Shown: positions 44,310-53,888, numbered from the stretch's first letter. The stretch: DNA of 64,000 bases from Rhizobium sp. L1K21 (GCF_024055895.1 NZ_JAMXLE010000002.1:124001-188000), one strand, 5' to 3'. Made by a program: numbers and translations. Notes: a model not told the origin generated them from the letters alone.

Positions 44310-46544
44310 ATGTCGAATATTTCCGTGGGAACACGTTTCTGGATCGCTGTCCTCATTCCGTTGGCCATGGCGGTTTCGCTTGCCGGCTGGACCTTGGTCA
44401 ATCTCAATAAAAATCGCGCACATATGAACGAGGTCGTTCAGGTCAGCGCATTTGTTGGCGATGTGGGCGCGGTGATGAAACACCTGCAGGTGGAGCGTGG
44501 CACCACCGCCGGCTTTATCGGTTCGGCAGGTGCTCAGATGGGCGACCAGATGCTCAAAGCCCGCGCCGGTACCGACGACATTCTCAAGAGCCTGCCGGTT
44601 CTCACCGCCGGGCTCGAGGCTCTTCACAACAACAACATCACGAAAGACTGGCAGTCCATCGTCACGAAGATCGCCTCACTTCAAGAGATTCGCAGCAGGG
44701 TGGATACACTAACGATCCCGGGTGCTGAATCGTTTGCCTATTACACCGGCATTATCGGCGACATGCTGGCGCTGAACCGAACCATGGCCGTGAAGGCAGC
44801 CGAGGGCAGCGTCGCCTTCAAACTCTCGGCCATCGTCGAGCTCATGAAGGCTGCTGAACTGGCCGGCCAGGAGCGCGGTCAGGGCGCCGGCATCATCGCG
44901 TCCGGGAAATATGCGCCCGGTCAATTCGACGCATTTTCCAAGTTCGGCGGCGCGCAGGCTTCCTTTCTTTCCAATTATGTTGACCTGCAGGATGCTCAGG
45001 CTGCCGACGCGGCAGAGGCTACGCTTCGATCGGACAGCGTTTCCGCATTTGAAAATATGCGCAAACAGCTGATCCGCATGGGTGATACCGATGCGGTCGA
45101 GGGTCTGGATGCCAGCCAGTGGTTTGCGGCGGCAACCGAGCGGATGGGCCAGATGGGCGGTCTGCTGAACACGTCGCTCAAGGACGTTGCCGCGCTTGCG
45201 CAGGACCATGCCAATGCCTCGCAATCCTCCCTCATCACGCTCGGGTCGGTGCTGGCGCTTGCAGTCGCCATTTCGATCCTTATCCCGGCTTCCATGGCCT
45301 TCACGGTTCTGCGGCCACTCAAGACACTCACCCGGACTATGCGCGATCTTGTCGACGACAAATGCGATGTGGAGGCTATTCCTTCGCTCGGCAATGACGA
45401 GGTGGGCAGCATGGCCAGCTCGGTGCGCGCCTTCGTTTACAAGACGCAGGAACGCATTGAACAAGAGCGCCAGGCCGAACTTCTTCTGGCCCGCGAGAAG
45501 GCCGAAGAGGAAGAGGCACAAAACGCCGAGCGCGCACGCATCGCCCAGGAGCAGGAAAATGCCATCGACGCGCTTGGCCGCGTGTTGGACGAACTCGCAA
45601 AGGGCAATTTCGAAAGCCGTATGTCGGACACCGAAATCTCCGAAACCTTCAAGCTCATGGTCAAGCGTTTCAACACCGCTTCGGAAATGATGCGCGAAGC
45701 AATGGCGGAGGTTCGCAGCACCTCGGTATTCGTTACCAGCAGCGCCAACACGCTGGCGGTCAATGCCGATGAGCTTTCGGTGCGCACGGAAGAGCAGCAG
45801 CGTTCGCTGGAACACAGCTCTGGCGCGTTACGCGCGCTCACCGAAAGCATCAAGTCAACCGCAAACAATGCCAAGCGCGCGCTGGAGGCTGCTGCCAGCA
45901 GCAAGAACCAGGCAGAGCGCTCCGGTGAAGTTGTTCGCAACGCCGTGGATGCCATGGGCGCGATCAACCAGTCCTCGGAGCAAATCGGCCAGATCATTGG
46001 TGTGATTGACGATATCGCCTTCCAGACCAACCTTTTGGCGCTTAATGCCGGCGTTGAAGCGGCCCGTGCGGGCGACGCCGGAAAGGGCTTTGCCGTGGTC
46101 GCCCAGGAGGTTCGCGAGCTTGCCCAGCGCTGTGCGGATGCTGCCAAGGAGATCAAGGCACTGATCTCGGTCAGTTCGGATCAGGTCAAATCCGGTGTCT
46201 CGCTCGTCGAACAGTCCGGCGAAGCACTGAATGCCATCATCGCGCATATCAACGAGACCAATGGCCTTGTCGATCTGATTGCGACAAACACGACCGAACA
46301 GTCCGCGCAGCTGAGCGAGGTTAACGGTGCTGTTCATGAAATCGAGAAACTGACCCAGAAGAATACTGAAATGGTGATTGGCAATTCGCTGGCCATTCAC
46401 GAACTGACGGAAAAAGTGAACCAGCTGAACAACCGGCTTTCAAGCTTCAAGACGCGCGATGCCCTTGCGTCGAAAGACTATAAGGGGCCGGAGCGCCGCG
46501 GTCTGAAACACTATCTCGATGCACAAAAGGCCAGAGTTGCCTGA
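44310..46544 (+). CDS. Methyl-accepting chemotaxis protein with NIT (nitrate/nitrite sensing) domain
   Basis: A 744-residue transmembrane receptor. TM1 at about 10-32; periplasmic NIT domain (about 35-300) recognisable by [20 protein letters not shown] and [21 protein letters not shown]2 at about 310-335; HAMP (about 340-395); and signalling domain with hairpin tip [20 protein letters not shown]. There is a long helical connector between HAMP and signalling domain. The NIT domain is known to bind nitrate/nitrite in a few proteins, but ligand assignment here is inference. GGTGGAG lies seven bases upstream. No other che genes nearby; it feeds the che cluster in the genome. Confidence 0.92.
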   Translation: MSNISVGTRFWIAVLIPLAMAVSLAGWTLVNLNKNRAHMNEVVQVSAFVGDVGAVMKHLQVERGTTAGFIGSAGAQMGDQMLKARAGTDDILKSLPVLTAGLEALHNNNITKDWQSIVTKIASLQEIRSRVDTLTIPGAESFAYYTGIIGDMLALNRTMAVKAAEGSVAFKLSAIVELMKAAELAGQERGQGAGIIASGKYAPGQFDAFSKFGGAQASFLSNYVDLQDAQAADAAEATLRSDSVSAFENMRKQLIRMGDTDAVEGLDASQWFAAATERMGQMGGLLNTSLKDVAALAQDHANASQSSLITLGSVLALAVAISILIPASMAFTVLRPLKTLTRTMRDLVDDKCDVEAIPSLGNDEVGSMASSVRAFVYKTQERIEQERQAELLLAREKAEEEEAQNAERARIAQEQENAIDALGRVLDELAKGNFESRMSDTEISETFKLMVKRFNTASEMMREAMAEVRSTSVFVTSSANTLAVNADELSVRTEEQQRSLEHSSGALRALTESIKSTANNAKRALEAAASSKNQAERSGEVVRNAVDAMGAINQSSEQIGQIIGVIDDIAFQTNLLALNAGVEAARAGDAGKGFAVVAQEVRELAQRCADAAKEIKALISVSSDQVKSGVSLVEQSGEALNAIIAHINETNGLVDLIATNTTEQSAQLSEVNGAVHEIEKLTQKNTEMVIGNSLAIHELTEKVNQLNNRLSSFKTRDALASKDYKGPERRGLKHYLDAQKARVA

Positions 46545-46554
46545 TTGGGCTATC

Positions 46555-47649
46555 TCAAACCTTGAAATGCTTTGAAAGCTTCAGGCCCTGCGCCTGATAA
46601 TTGGAACCGAGGCCGGTGCCGTAAAGGGCTTCCGGCCTCTCCTGCATGTGTTCATAGACAAGCCGCCCGACGATCTGCCCATGCTCGAGAATGAAGGGCA
46701 CTTCGTGGCTGCGCACTTCAAGCACCGCGCGGCTTCCCGAGCCGCCAACGGGAGCGTGGCCAAACCCCGGATCGAAGAAGCCGGCATAGTGCACACGGAA
46801 TTCACCCACCAGCGGATCAAACGGCGTCATCTCAGCGGCATATAGCGGCGGCACATGCACGGCTTCGCGCGACACCAGAATGTAGAATTCGTCCGGGTCG
46901 AGGATCAGCTCGCGTCGCCCGCGGCCATAGATCGGCTCCCAGAAATCGAGGACATCATGCGCGCCCTTGCGGTCCACATCGACCACGGATGTGTGATGCT
47001 TGCCGCGATAGCCCACCAGCCCATCTTCACCGGTGCCTTCCAGATCAATGGAAAGCGCAATACCGCCGCCGGAGACGTTCGGCATCTCAGAGGCAACCAG
47101 CCCTTCGCTTGCATGGAGCGCCATCACTTCGCTTTCGCTCAACAGCGCATTGCCGCTGCGGAAGCGGATTTGCGACAGGCGCGAGCCCTTGCGCACAACC
47201 ACAGGAAAAGTGCGCGGCGAGATTTCGAGATAGAGCGGCCCTTTGTAGCCAGCCGGTACCTTGTCGAATTCCTGCGCCCGATCCGTCATCACACGGGTGA
47301 AGATATCCAGCCGCCCGGTCGAGCTTTTCGGGTTCGTAGAGGCGGAAAGATTGGCCGGCAGGTCCACGCTTTCCATCAGCGGCACGATATAGACGCAGCC
47401 GGTTTCCAGCACCGCACCCTCGGAAAGATCGACCACATGCAATTGCAACCGCTCGAGCTTGTCTGCCACCAGATGCTGCGGGCCCGGCATGAAAGCCGCC
47501 CGCACGCGAAACGCCTTCGCGCCGAGGCGCAAATCCAGACTGGCGGGCTGGATCTGGTCCTTGTCGAGCGGCGCTTCGCTTTGCAGGCGTCCGCTGTCAA
47601 ACAATTGCTTGATGGCCCGGTCGGCCAGAATTCCGGTTTCGCGTATCAT
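46555..47649 (-). CDS. dcd: 2'-Deoxycytidine 5'-triphosphate deaminase (long two-domain form)
   Basis: A 364-residue protein, twice the length of E. coli Dcd, matching the alphaproteobacterial form with DCD_N. It has two trimeric-dUTPase-like halves, with IQPASLDLRLGAKAFRVRA in the first and the substrate region STNPKSSTGRLDIFTRVM, and FRVHYAGFFDPGFGH in the second. Converts dCTP to dUTP for thymidylate synthesis. I chose ATG 47649 (MIRETGILADRAIKQL) because AGAGGAAG lies just upstream; the 16 earlier codons lack support. Divergent from metZ; converging with the NIT receptor gene. Confidence 0.9.
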   Translation of the reverse strand: MIRETGILADRAIKQLFDSGRLQSEAPLDKDQIQPASLDLRLGAKAFRVRAAFMPGPQHLVADKLERLQLHVVDLSEGAVLETGCVYIVPLMESVDLPANLSASTNPKSSTGRLDIFTRVMTDRAQEFDKVPAGYKGPLYLEISPRTFPVVVRKGSRLSQIRFRSGNALLSESEVMALHASEGLVASEMPNVSGGGIALSIDLEGTGEDGLVGYRGKHHTSVVDVDRKGAHDVLDFWEPIYGRGRRELILDPDEFYILVSREAVHVPPLYAAEMTPFDPLVGEFRVHYAGFFDPGFGHAPVGGSGSRAVLEVRSHEVPFILEHGQIVGRLVYEHMQERPEALYGTGLGSNYQAQGLKLSKHFKV

Positions 47650-47688
47650 GGTGTCTTCCTCTGGCGAGACAAAACCAAACTCGAATGA

Positions 47689-47717
47689 TTGACGCAAGCA
47701 CGCTCAAGCAGTAAAGA
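47689..47717 (+). promoter_or_regulatory. Probable promoter of the SAM-II/metZ transcript
   Basis: TTGACG at 47689-47694 and TAAAGA at 47712-47717 with 17 bases between. A start about seven bases later would fall just before the SAM-II aptamer at 47726, which suits the model. The -10 box is a weak match. Confidence 0.5.
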
Positions 47718-47725
47718 CCCTTTAT

Positions 47726-47779
47726 CCCGTGGTGATTTGGCCGGTCGGCTTGCTGCCACGTTAAACAAGTAGCTAAAGA
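47726..47779 (+). ncRNA. SAM-II riboswitch aptamer
   Basis: The conserved core of the SAM-II (metA) motif is present in order: CCCGTGGTGATTTGGC, then CGGTCGGCTTGCTGCCACG, then TTAAACAAGT, then GCTAAAGA. CGTGG pairs with CCACG for P1, and TTTGGC can pair with GCTAAA as the pseudoknot. SAM-II is known in alphaproteobacteria before metA/metZ genes and lowers expression when S-adenosylmethionine is high. Here it precedes metZ, which supports methionine regulation. Confidence 0.95.
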
Positions 47780-47792
47780 GGCCGGGGCGATG

Positions 47793-47820
47793 AGCCGGTC
47801 CTTTTGCGACCGGCTTTTTT
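47793..47820 (+). terminator. Intrinsic terminator between SAM-II aptamer and metZ
   Basis: AGCCGGTC (47793-47800), seven-base loop, GACCGGCT (47808-47815), then TTTTTT: a perfect 8-bp stem 21 bases before the metZ ATG. With the SAM-II aptamer 14 bases upstream, this suggests transcriptional attenuation. A competing pairing GGCCGG (47780-47785) with CCGGTC (47795-47800) could form an antiterminator. Confidence 0.9.
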
Positions 47821-47840
47821 GTTATGAGATTGGAACGCAC

Positions 47841-49025
47841 ATGAGCAAGAACTGGCAACCGGCAACGCAACTCGTACATGGCGGAACGCTGCGCTCGCAA
47901 TTCGGCGAAGTATCGGAATCGATCTTCCTTACGCAAGGTTTTGTCTACGAAACGTCGGCGGCTGCAGAAGCCCGCTTCAAGGGCGAAGATGACGGCTTCA
48001 TCTATGCCCGTTATGGCAGCCCCACCAATGATATGTTCGAAAAGCGCATGTGCATGCTGGAAGGCGCGGAAGATGCGCGCGCCACAGCATCCGGCATGGC
48101 CGCCATTTCCGCCGCCATCCTCTGCCAGTTGAAGGCCGGCGATCATATCGTGGCCGCCCGCGCGCTGTTCGGTTCCTGCCGTTACATTGTCGAAACGCTG
48201 GCCCCGAAATACGGTATCGGCTGCACACTGGTTGACGGTCGGGATCTGGCCAATTGGGAAGCGGCCATCCGCCCCAACACCAAGGTCATGTTCCTGGAAA
48301 GCCCGACCAATCCGACGCTCGAAATCGTCGATATTGCCGGTGTCGCCAAGCTCGCCAAGCAGATCGGTGCCAAGCTTGTCGTCGACAATGTGTTTGCAAC
48401 GCCTCTGTTCCAGAAGCCGCTGGAACTCGGTGCCGATGTCGTTTGCTACTCTGCAACCAAGCATATTGACGGTCAGGGCCGCAGCCTTGGCGGCGTCATC
48501 CTTTCCTCCAAGGAATGGATTGACGAGAACCTGCACGACTATTTCCGCCATACCGGACCGGCCATGTCACCGTTCAATGCGTGGCTTCTGCTGAAAGGTC
48601 TTGAAACCATGCCGCTGCGCGTGCGCCAGCAGACGGAAAATGCAAGCCGCGTGGCCGATTTCCTGGCTGAGCACAAGGCCGTTGCCCGCGTGATCTATCC
48701 CGGCCGCGCCGACCATCCGCAGGCCGATATCATTGCCAAGCAGATGACGGGCGGTTCAACGCTGATCTGCTTCGAGTTGAAGGGCGGCAAGGAAGCAGCC
48801 TTTGCCATGCAGGATGCGCTGGACATCATCACGATTTCCAACAACCTGGGCGATGCCAAGAGCCTGATCACGCATCCGGCCACCACCACGCACAAGAACC
48901 TGACCGACGAAGCCCGTGCAGAGCTCGGAATTTCGCCCGGCACCGTTCGCCTGTCGCTCGGCATCGAAGATGGCGGCGATCTGCTTGGTGATCTCGAGCA
49001 GGCCCTTTCGAAGGTGAAGGCTTAA
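47841..49025 (+). CDS. metZ: O-succinylhomoserine sulfhydrylase MetZ
   Basis: A 394-residue PLP enzyme that makes homocysteine from O-acyl-homoserine and sulfide in methionine synthesis. Motifs: ARYGSPTNDMFEKRM, the Cys/Met-metabolism PLP Lys in YSATKHIDGQGRSLGGV (about 209), and RLSLGIEDGGDLLGDL near the end. ATG 47841 has GGA seven bases upstream; it follows the riboswitch terminator. The gene next to it, ftrC-like, converges. Control by SAM is strongly suggested by the aptamer. Confidence 0.95.
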   Translation: MSKNWQPATQLVHGGTLRSQFGEVSESIFLTQGFVYETSAAAEARFKGEDDGFIYARYGSPTNDMFEKRMCMLEGAEDARATASGMAAISAAILCQLKAGDHIVAARALFGSCRYIVETLAPKYGIGCTLVDGRDLANWEAAIRPNTKVMFLESPTNPTLEIVDIAGVAKLAKQIGAKLVVDNVFATPLFQKPLELGADVVCYSATKHIDGQGRSLGGVILSSKEWIDENLHDYFRHTGPAMSPFNAWLLLKGLETMPLRVRQQTENASRVADFLAEHKAVARVIYPGRADHPQADIIAKQMTGGSTLICFELKGGKEAAFAMQDALDIITISNNLGDAKSLITHPATTTHKNLTDEARAELGISPGTVRLSLGIEDGGDLLGDLEQALSKVKA

Positions 49026-49031
49026 ACGCTT

Positions 49032-49865
49032 TTATCGACTGGCGGCTGCCTGCGGTGTTTTTGCATGGCGGGCGGTCGCAAATGTCAGCGCGGCAACGGC
49101 CAGCAAGGTGACGAGATAGACCAGCACCTGCAATTCGCTCGGTCGTTGCGCATAGCCGATCATCGTATGCATGACCCGGCCAAGCATGCTGTTTTCATCC
49201 AATATCCACGACGTATCCCAAGCGGTGGCCGAAAGCCATGAAACCTTGCCTGCCTTTTCCAGAAAGGCCGCACTTTGCGAGGCCATGGCGGCGGCAAGGA
49301 AGGTGATCAGCAGTGTTGTGACCGAAAAGAGGTGGCGCATGGGGATTTTGACCAGACCGAAATAGGTGAGCGCTGAAACGCAAGCGCCGAGCGCCAGCCC
49401 CGCAACCGAACCGAGCGCCAGCGACGTCCAGCTCTCGCCGCCAGCCAGGACGATACCGTACATGAAGAGCGCCACTTCCGCGCCTTCGCGCAGCACCGCA
49501 ACGCCAACCACGATAGCAAGCGCTGCAAGAGGCCGGCTGCCGTCTTCCACCTCGCTTCCCGCCTTCATCAGGTGAGCGGCCAGTTCACGCCCGTGATGGG
49601 CCATCCAGAGATTGTGCCAGATCAGCATGACGACTGCGACGGCGAGCACGCCTGCATCGAAAAGCTCCTGCCCAAAGCCATCCGCCCAGCGCGAGACAGC
49701 ACCGGCGAAGAAGGCCAGAAGAACGCTCCCGGCCACACCACCGGCCACGCCGCCTGCGATCCACCATCGGCTCCCCGAAACCAGCTTCGTGGCTGCCAGC
49801 AGAATGCCGACAACCAGCCCGGCCTCAAAGACTTCGCGAAAGACGATGATCAATGCGCCCAGCAT
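49032..49865 (-). CDS. FTR1-family iron permease (FtrC-like)
   Basis: A 277-residue inner-membrane permease with seven hydrophobic helices and both iron-site motifs of the family, REVFE in the first helix (FREVFEAGLVVGIL) and REGAE in the fourth (LREGAEVALFMYG). Imports iron, probably Fe3+ after oxidation of Fe2+ by its partner. In Brucella FtrABCD the permease works with a P19-type protein, a cupredoxin and a polyferredoxin. Here only a cupredoxin gene lies upstream, 24 bases away, and the other two are missing. Confidence 0.9.
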   Translation of the reverse strand: MLGALIIVFREVFEAGLVVGILLAATKLVSGSRWWIAGGVAGGVAGSVLLAFFAGAVSRWADGFGQELFDAGVLAVAVVMLIWHNLWMAHHGRELAAHLMKAGSEVEDGSRPLAALAIVVGVAVLREGAEVALFMYGIVLAGGESWTSLALGSVAGLALGACVSALTYFGLVKIPMRHLFSVTTLLITFLAAAMASQSAAFLEKAGKVSWLSATAWDTSWILDENSMLGRVMHTMIGYAQRPSELQVLVYLVTLLAVAALTFATARHAKTPQAAASR

Positions 49866-49889
49866 GGTGCTCTCCCCACTTGTCAGCCT

Positions 49890-50237
49890 TTATTCGGCAA
49901 TGATGTAGCCAATGACGTCATTTTTCCGGAAGTCGTCGAAGAATTCGTATTTTCCGGGCTCTTGCGGACGAACATTCACCACAATGTCAAACGTTCCCGG
50001 CACCAGCTTTTCCACGTCAAGGTCGGAGGATTCAAACTCGGCTGGGGCCTTGTTCTTGTTGGTGACCTTGATGCGGAACGGTTCACCGGCCTTCACCTTG
50101 AGCTCGCTCGGGGTGAATTGCGCGCCATCGATCGTCACATCATAGGTGGTCATATCCGAAGCGCTCGCAAAAGCCGCGGTGCTGAGAATTGCAGTTGCTG
50201 TTGCTGCGGCGAGAATAGACTTGTTCCATTTCAACAT
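49890..50237 (-). CDS. Periplasmic cupredoxin-domain protein of the iron uptake pair (FtrB-like)
   Basis: A 115-residue secreted protein with signal peptide MLKWNKSILAAATATAILST and a cupredoxin-like fold: FTPSELKVKAGEPFRIKVTN, then FESSDLDVEKLVPG and PGKYEFFDDF. The usual type 1 copper Cys/His set is not evident; FtrB/EfeO-like cupredoxins use acidic and His residues instead. ATG 50237 chosen over one seven codons upstream because it begins a normal signal peptide. Transcribed first, followed by the permease. IRO-type box upstream suggests iron repression. Confidence 0.85.
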   Translation of the reverse strand: MLKWNKSILAAATATAILSTAAFASASDMTTYDVTIDGAQFTPSELKVKAGEPFRIKVTNKNKAPAEFESSDLDVEKLVPGTFDIVVNVRPQEPGKYEFFDDFRKNDVIGYIIAE

Positions 50238-50313
50238 ATGTGCACTCCTTGCCGTCACGGCGGACGTCCATCTTCATCTTGCAAGAATGGTCTCCGTCCG
50301 TAAGACGATATTA

Positions 50314-50328
50314 TGACATATGCGGTCA
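50314..50328. promoter_or_regulatory. IRO-type (RirA) box upstream of the iron uptake pair
   Basis: TGA-CATATGCGG-TCA matches the TGA-N9-TCA IRO box reported for RirA, the iron regulator of Rhizobiales, and lies about 80 bases before the cupredoxin gene. A TTGACC -35-like hexamer (minus strand) overlaps its right end. The consensus is short, so chance matches occur. Confidence 0.5.
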
Positions 50329-50523
50329 AGAAATAATTTGTCGCACCTTTGTTGGCCCATGGCAGCTTCCGGCAAGCTTCATTGGCCATATTTCGGCAGG
50401 GCGACCTTGTATAATATAGTCCTGAACGGGCCTTGAATTGCCGCTGACGAACGCATTGATATAAGTTCAAAATCTTTACGGAACGGGCAGTTCGCCCACC
50501 CTGAACAGATTGCGAAGGCTGAT

Positions 50524-50916
50524 ATGTACCGCGCGCTAACACGCGACATCGAAGTGACGGTGGAACCTTATTATCTGGAGGAGCAATCCGATCCGGACGA
50601 CAGCCGCTATGTGTGGGGCTACCGCATCGTGATTTCCAATTTTTCAGAAAAATCCGTGCGCCTGATGCAGCGCTATTGGCACATTACCGATGAAAACGGA
50701 CAGGTTGACGAAGTCAGCGGCCCCGGTGTTATTGGCGAACAACCAACACTCGGGCCCGGCGACACTTACGAATATTCCTCCGGCTGCCCGCTCGACACCC
50801 CGTCCGGCCTCATGTTCGGCCACTACACAATGGAAGCCGAAGGCGGCGAAGTCTTCGACGTCGACATCCCCGCCTTCTCGCTCGATATCCCGAACCTCAC
50901 CCGGACGCTGAATTAA
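50524..50916 (+). CDS. apaG: ApaG protein
   Basis: A 130-residue protein of the ApaG/DUF525 family (immunoglobulin-like beta fold). Family patterns: [39 protein letters not shown] (about 54-73) and [19 protein letters not shown] (about 77-95). Length is normal. Role unclear in general; linked in other bacteria to magnesium/cobalt resistance and Ap4A phenotypes. No clear ribosome site at this ATG. In rhizobia it is often near metZ, as here. Confidence 0.95.
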   Translation: MYRALTRDIEVTVEPYYLEEQSDPDDSRYVWGYRIVISNFSEKSVRLMQRYWHITDENGQVDEVSGPGVIGEQPTLGPGDTYEYSSGCPLDTPSGLMFGHYTMEAEGGEVFDVDIPAFSLDIPNLTRTLN

Positions 50917-50983
50917 ACAGGACGCAGCCGTCAAGTTCCATGCAAGGCTGTATTTCTAATCTTCCCTCAACAGTGAGGGTAGC

Positions 50984-51931
50984 ATGAACGTTCAGGGTAT
51001 TGGTCAAGCAGGTTTATTTGTTGACAGGTCGGCAACGTCTTCCAAGTCCAGAGAAGCCGCACCCTCTGCGACGGACAATCCAGCTCTGACTATTCTGGAC
51101 GCAGTTGCGGGTGATGATGAGGACATCGGACTATATGCGCAGAACGGTCAGGCCGTCGCAGCCATGGCCCAGCGCTATACGGCTGCGCCTAACGGCTATG
51201 AAATCTATATGCCGGTGCGTGAAGGTTATAGCTCCAACAATCTGGCGCTTGCCATTACCGATCCATCCGCCGAGCCCTTTTCCGGCGGCCTGACGAAGGC
51301 AGAGGTGACAGAAGCGGCCCGCAAATCACTTGATGCACAGTATGCGCGCATGAAGGCCGATGGCAGCCCTTTTCAGTACAACAGTTTTGAAGGCGTCGAC
51401 TGGTATTCGGCCTTCGGCGAACTCGACCGGCGCGCGCTGAACGCCATCACCACTGACGACAACGGGCTCTTCACGAAAGAAGAAAAGAACGTTGCACAAT
51501 CCATCATGTCGCAACAGCAGGGGCTGGCTATGGGCCTCTATTCCGGGCCCACACGTCTTGCAGGCGACTTTCAGTCTGCGCATGCCACGTTCAGCGACGG
51601 AACCGAAGGGACCATGAACATGGCCAAGACTGCCGTCGAGTGGCTCGACAAGCTCAGCCTTGATGAAAAAACCACGTCTCGCACTTGGGTGGAACAGCGC
51701 GCAGTCAATCAGAAGGTCTACGAGGACAAAGCCAAAAGCCTTGGCCGCGAGCCCGATGATCTCAGTTCGGGCTCCTCGTTTGTCGACATGCTGATCCGCT
51801 CCATGAAGGAACTGGAGGACATGGGGCCGGATCATGGGCTCACAGATACCCCATCATACAGCAAGGTCTGGACGCTATTCGACCAGTACCGCGCCGATAT
51901 GGAGCCGGATAAACGGACTTTCTTCGTTTAG
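50984..51931 (+). CDS. Hypothetical protein, no recognised family
   Basis: A 315-residue protein that I do not recognise. No signal peptide or membrane helix seen. The N-terminal 40 residues are Ser/Ala/Asp-rich and look unstructured; the rest mixes helices and acidic stretches. A degenerate EF-hand-like loop may lie in ITTDDNGLFTKEE (about 158-170), with the first acidic position replaced by Thr. GAGGG precedes the ATG at seven bases. It ends eight bases before the converging DEAD-box helicase gene. Base composition is like its neighbours; no sign of transfer. Confidence 0.7.
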   Translation: MNVQGIGQAGLFVDRSATSSKSREAAPSATDNPALTILDAVAGDDEDIGLYAQNGQAVAAMAQRYTAAPNGYEIYMPVREGYSSNNLALAITDPSAEPFSGGLTKAEVTEAARKSLDAQYARMKADGSPFQYNSFEGVDWYSAFGELDRRALNAITTDDNGLFTKEEKNVAQSIMSQQQGLAMGLYSGPTRLAGDFQSAHATFSDGTEGTMNMAKTAVEWLDKLSLDEKTTSRTWVEQRAVNQKVYEDKAKSLGREPDDLSSGSSFVDMLIRSMKELEDMGPDHGLTDTPSYSKVWTLFDQYRADMEPDKRTFFV

Positions 51932-51938
51932 CGCGGTC

Positions 51939-53768
51939 TCAATCCTTCTTGCGCGGCTTTTTCTTCCAGTCCGGCTTGCCACCCTTGGACGCCGGCTTTC
52001 CGCCCGGTTTGCCCTTGAATGGCTTGCCACCCTCCTTGGCGAAAGTCTTCTTGCCCCAGCCAGGCTTCTTGGCTCCACCATCGCGGTCGCCGTCGCGGTC
52101 GTTGCGTTTTCTCGGACCTGAGAGATCGGGCGCGCCGTCGAGCTGCTTGACGCGCATACTGCCTTCGATCAGCATTTTCGGGCCGAGCGCGGCGGCGAAA
52201 TCACCGGCGGCGCTGGCGTGAATTTCCACGAAGGTTTCCACCGGCTGCATTTTGATGGCGCCGATATCGCGCTTGGAAATATTGCCGTTGCGGCATAGCA
52301 TCGGGATCAGCCAGCGGGGCTCGGCATTCTGCTTGCGGCCGACCGAGAGCGAGAACCACACGCTTTCATCGAAGTCTTCACGCGCCCTGGAGGGCTGAGC
52401 GTCGAAATTGTTTTCGCGCGCCGGTCTGCCGTCCCGGCTCTTCGGCTGCGTGATCGACACTTCCTGAATGTCTTCCGGCGCAAAACGCGTGGCGCGGAAC
52501 TGGCGGATATAGGCGGCAGCGATATTTTCAGCGCCATGGGCGGCAATCAGTGCCGCAACCACATCGCGCTCGCCCTCTTCAACCGGACGGCTCAACTCGT
52601 TATCGGCCATCAGCCGCTCGTCGTCGCGCTTCAGAATGGCTTCGGCTGCGGGCGGATTGGCCCACTCGGCCTGAATGCCGGCTGTGCTGAGCAGACGCTC
52701 GGCCTTGCGGCGTGCGGGCAGCGGAACGATGAGGGCTGAAACGCCTTTGCGCCCTGCCCGGCCCGTGCGGCCGCTGCGGTGCTTCAGCGTTTCTGCATTG
52801 GTCGGCAGGTCCGCATGCACCACCAGTTCCAGGCTCGGCAGATCGATCCCGCGGGCGGCCACGTCGGTTGCAATGCAGACGCGCGCACGGCCATCGCGCA
52901 TGGCCTGCAGCGCGCGGCTGCGCTCTTCCTGCGTCAGTTCACCCGACAGCGAGACAGCCGGAAAGCCGCGGTTGGAAAATCGCGAAGTGAGGTGCGAAAC
53001 GGCTGCACGCGTGGAGCAGAAAACAATCGCCGTTGCCGCATCATAATAGCGCAGCGTGTTGAGGATTGCATTTTCGCGGTCGGGTGCGGCGCAGACCAGC
53101 GCGCGGTATTCAATATCGCTATGCTGCTTTTCTTCCGCAGCGGTGGTGATGCGAAGCGCGTCGCGCTGATAGCTCTTGGCGAGCGCTGCAATCGATTTCG
53201 GCACGGTGGCCGAAAACATCAGCGTGCGCCGCTCTTCAGGTGCGGCTTCCAGAATGAATTCCAGATCCTCGCGAAAGCCGAGGTCGAGCATTTCGTCGGC
53301 CTCGTCCAGCACAACGGCGCGCAGGTTGGTCATGTCGAGATTGCTGCGACCGATATGATCGCGCAGACGGCCCGGCGTGCCGACGACAATGTGGCTGCCG
53401 CGCTCCAGCGCCCGGCGCTCGTTGCGCACGTCCATACCGCCCACGCAAGTGGCAATCACCGCTCCGGCTTCGGCATAAAGCCATTCCAGCTCGCGCGCCA
53501 CCTGAATGGCAAGTTCCCGCGTCGGAGCAATTGCCAGTGCCAAAGGTGCTTCCGCGGGGCCAAAGCGCTTGCCGCCTGCCAGAACGTCGGGTGCAATCGC
53601 CAGACCAAAGGCAACCGTCTTGCCGGAACCGGTCTTTGCCGAAACCAGCGCATCGCGGCCCTCGAGTTCGGGCGCAATCACAGCTTCCTGAACGGGGGTG
53701 AGACTGTCGTAGCCGCGCTTTTCAAGCGCAGTGAGAAGAGGCGTTGCCACGCCATCAATATGGAGCAT
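51939..53768 (-). CDS. DEAD-box RNA helicase (DbpA/CsdA-like)
   Basis: A 609-residue ATP-dependent RNA helicase. Motifs: Q motif LTPVQEAVI, Walker A SAKTGSGKT, DEAD in VVLDEADEMLDLGF, SAT, motif VI HRSGRTGRAGRKG. Residues about 470-545 resemble the DbpA C-terminal RNA-binding domain (WFSLSVGRKQNAEPRW). The tail is a Lys/Gly-rich basic extension (about 555-609) typical of CsdA/DeaD relatives. ATG 53768 (MLHIDGVATPLLTAL) chosen because it begins the fold; GAAAG upstream is weak. Acts on ribosome assembly or cold-structured RNAs; exact target unknown. Confidence 0.93.
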   Translation of the reverse strand: MLHIDGVATPLLTALEKRGYDSLTPVQEAVIAPELEGRDALVSAKTGSGKTVAFGLAIAPDVLAGGKRFGPAEAPLALAIAPTRELAIQVARELEWLYAEAGAVIATCVGGMDVRNERRALERGSHIVVGTPGRLRDHIGRSNLDMTNLRAVVLDEADEMLDLGFREDLEFILEAAPEERRTLMFSATVPKSIAALAKSYQRDALRITTAAEEKQHSDIEYRALVCAAPDRENAILNTLRYYDAATAIVFCSTRAAVSHLTSRFSNRGFPAVSLSGELTQEERSRALQAMRDGRARVCIATDVAARGIDLPSLELVVHADLPTNAETLKHRSGRTGRAGRKGVSALIVPLPARRKAERLLSTAGIQAEWANPPAAEAILKRDDERLMADNELSRPVEEGERDVVAALIAAHGAENIAAAYIRQFRATRFAPEDIQEVSITQPKSRDGRPARENNFDAQPSRAREDFDESVWFSLSVGRKQNAEPRWLIPMLCRNGNISKRDIGAIKMQPVETFVEIHASAAGDFAAALGPKMLIEGSMRVKQLDGAPDLSGPRKRNDRDGDRDGGAKKPGWGKKTFAKEGGKPFKGKPGGKPASKGGKPDWKKKPRKKD

Positions 53769-53888
53769 GAAGTTTTCTTTCGGGAACAAAGGCCGCGACA
53801 CCAAGCGCAGCGGAGCAAATCTTGCCGCGCTTCTACATGGAGATGGGCGAAATGTACAGTGGGTGGTCGCCAAGACCCCCGCAGTGTC

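Noticed and set aside
47646-48551. 301-codon frame on the minus strand
   Set aside because: Antisense to metZ and the SAM-II leader; metZ has full PLP enzyme motifs.
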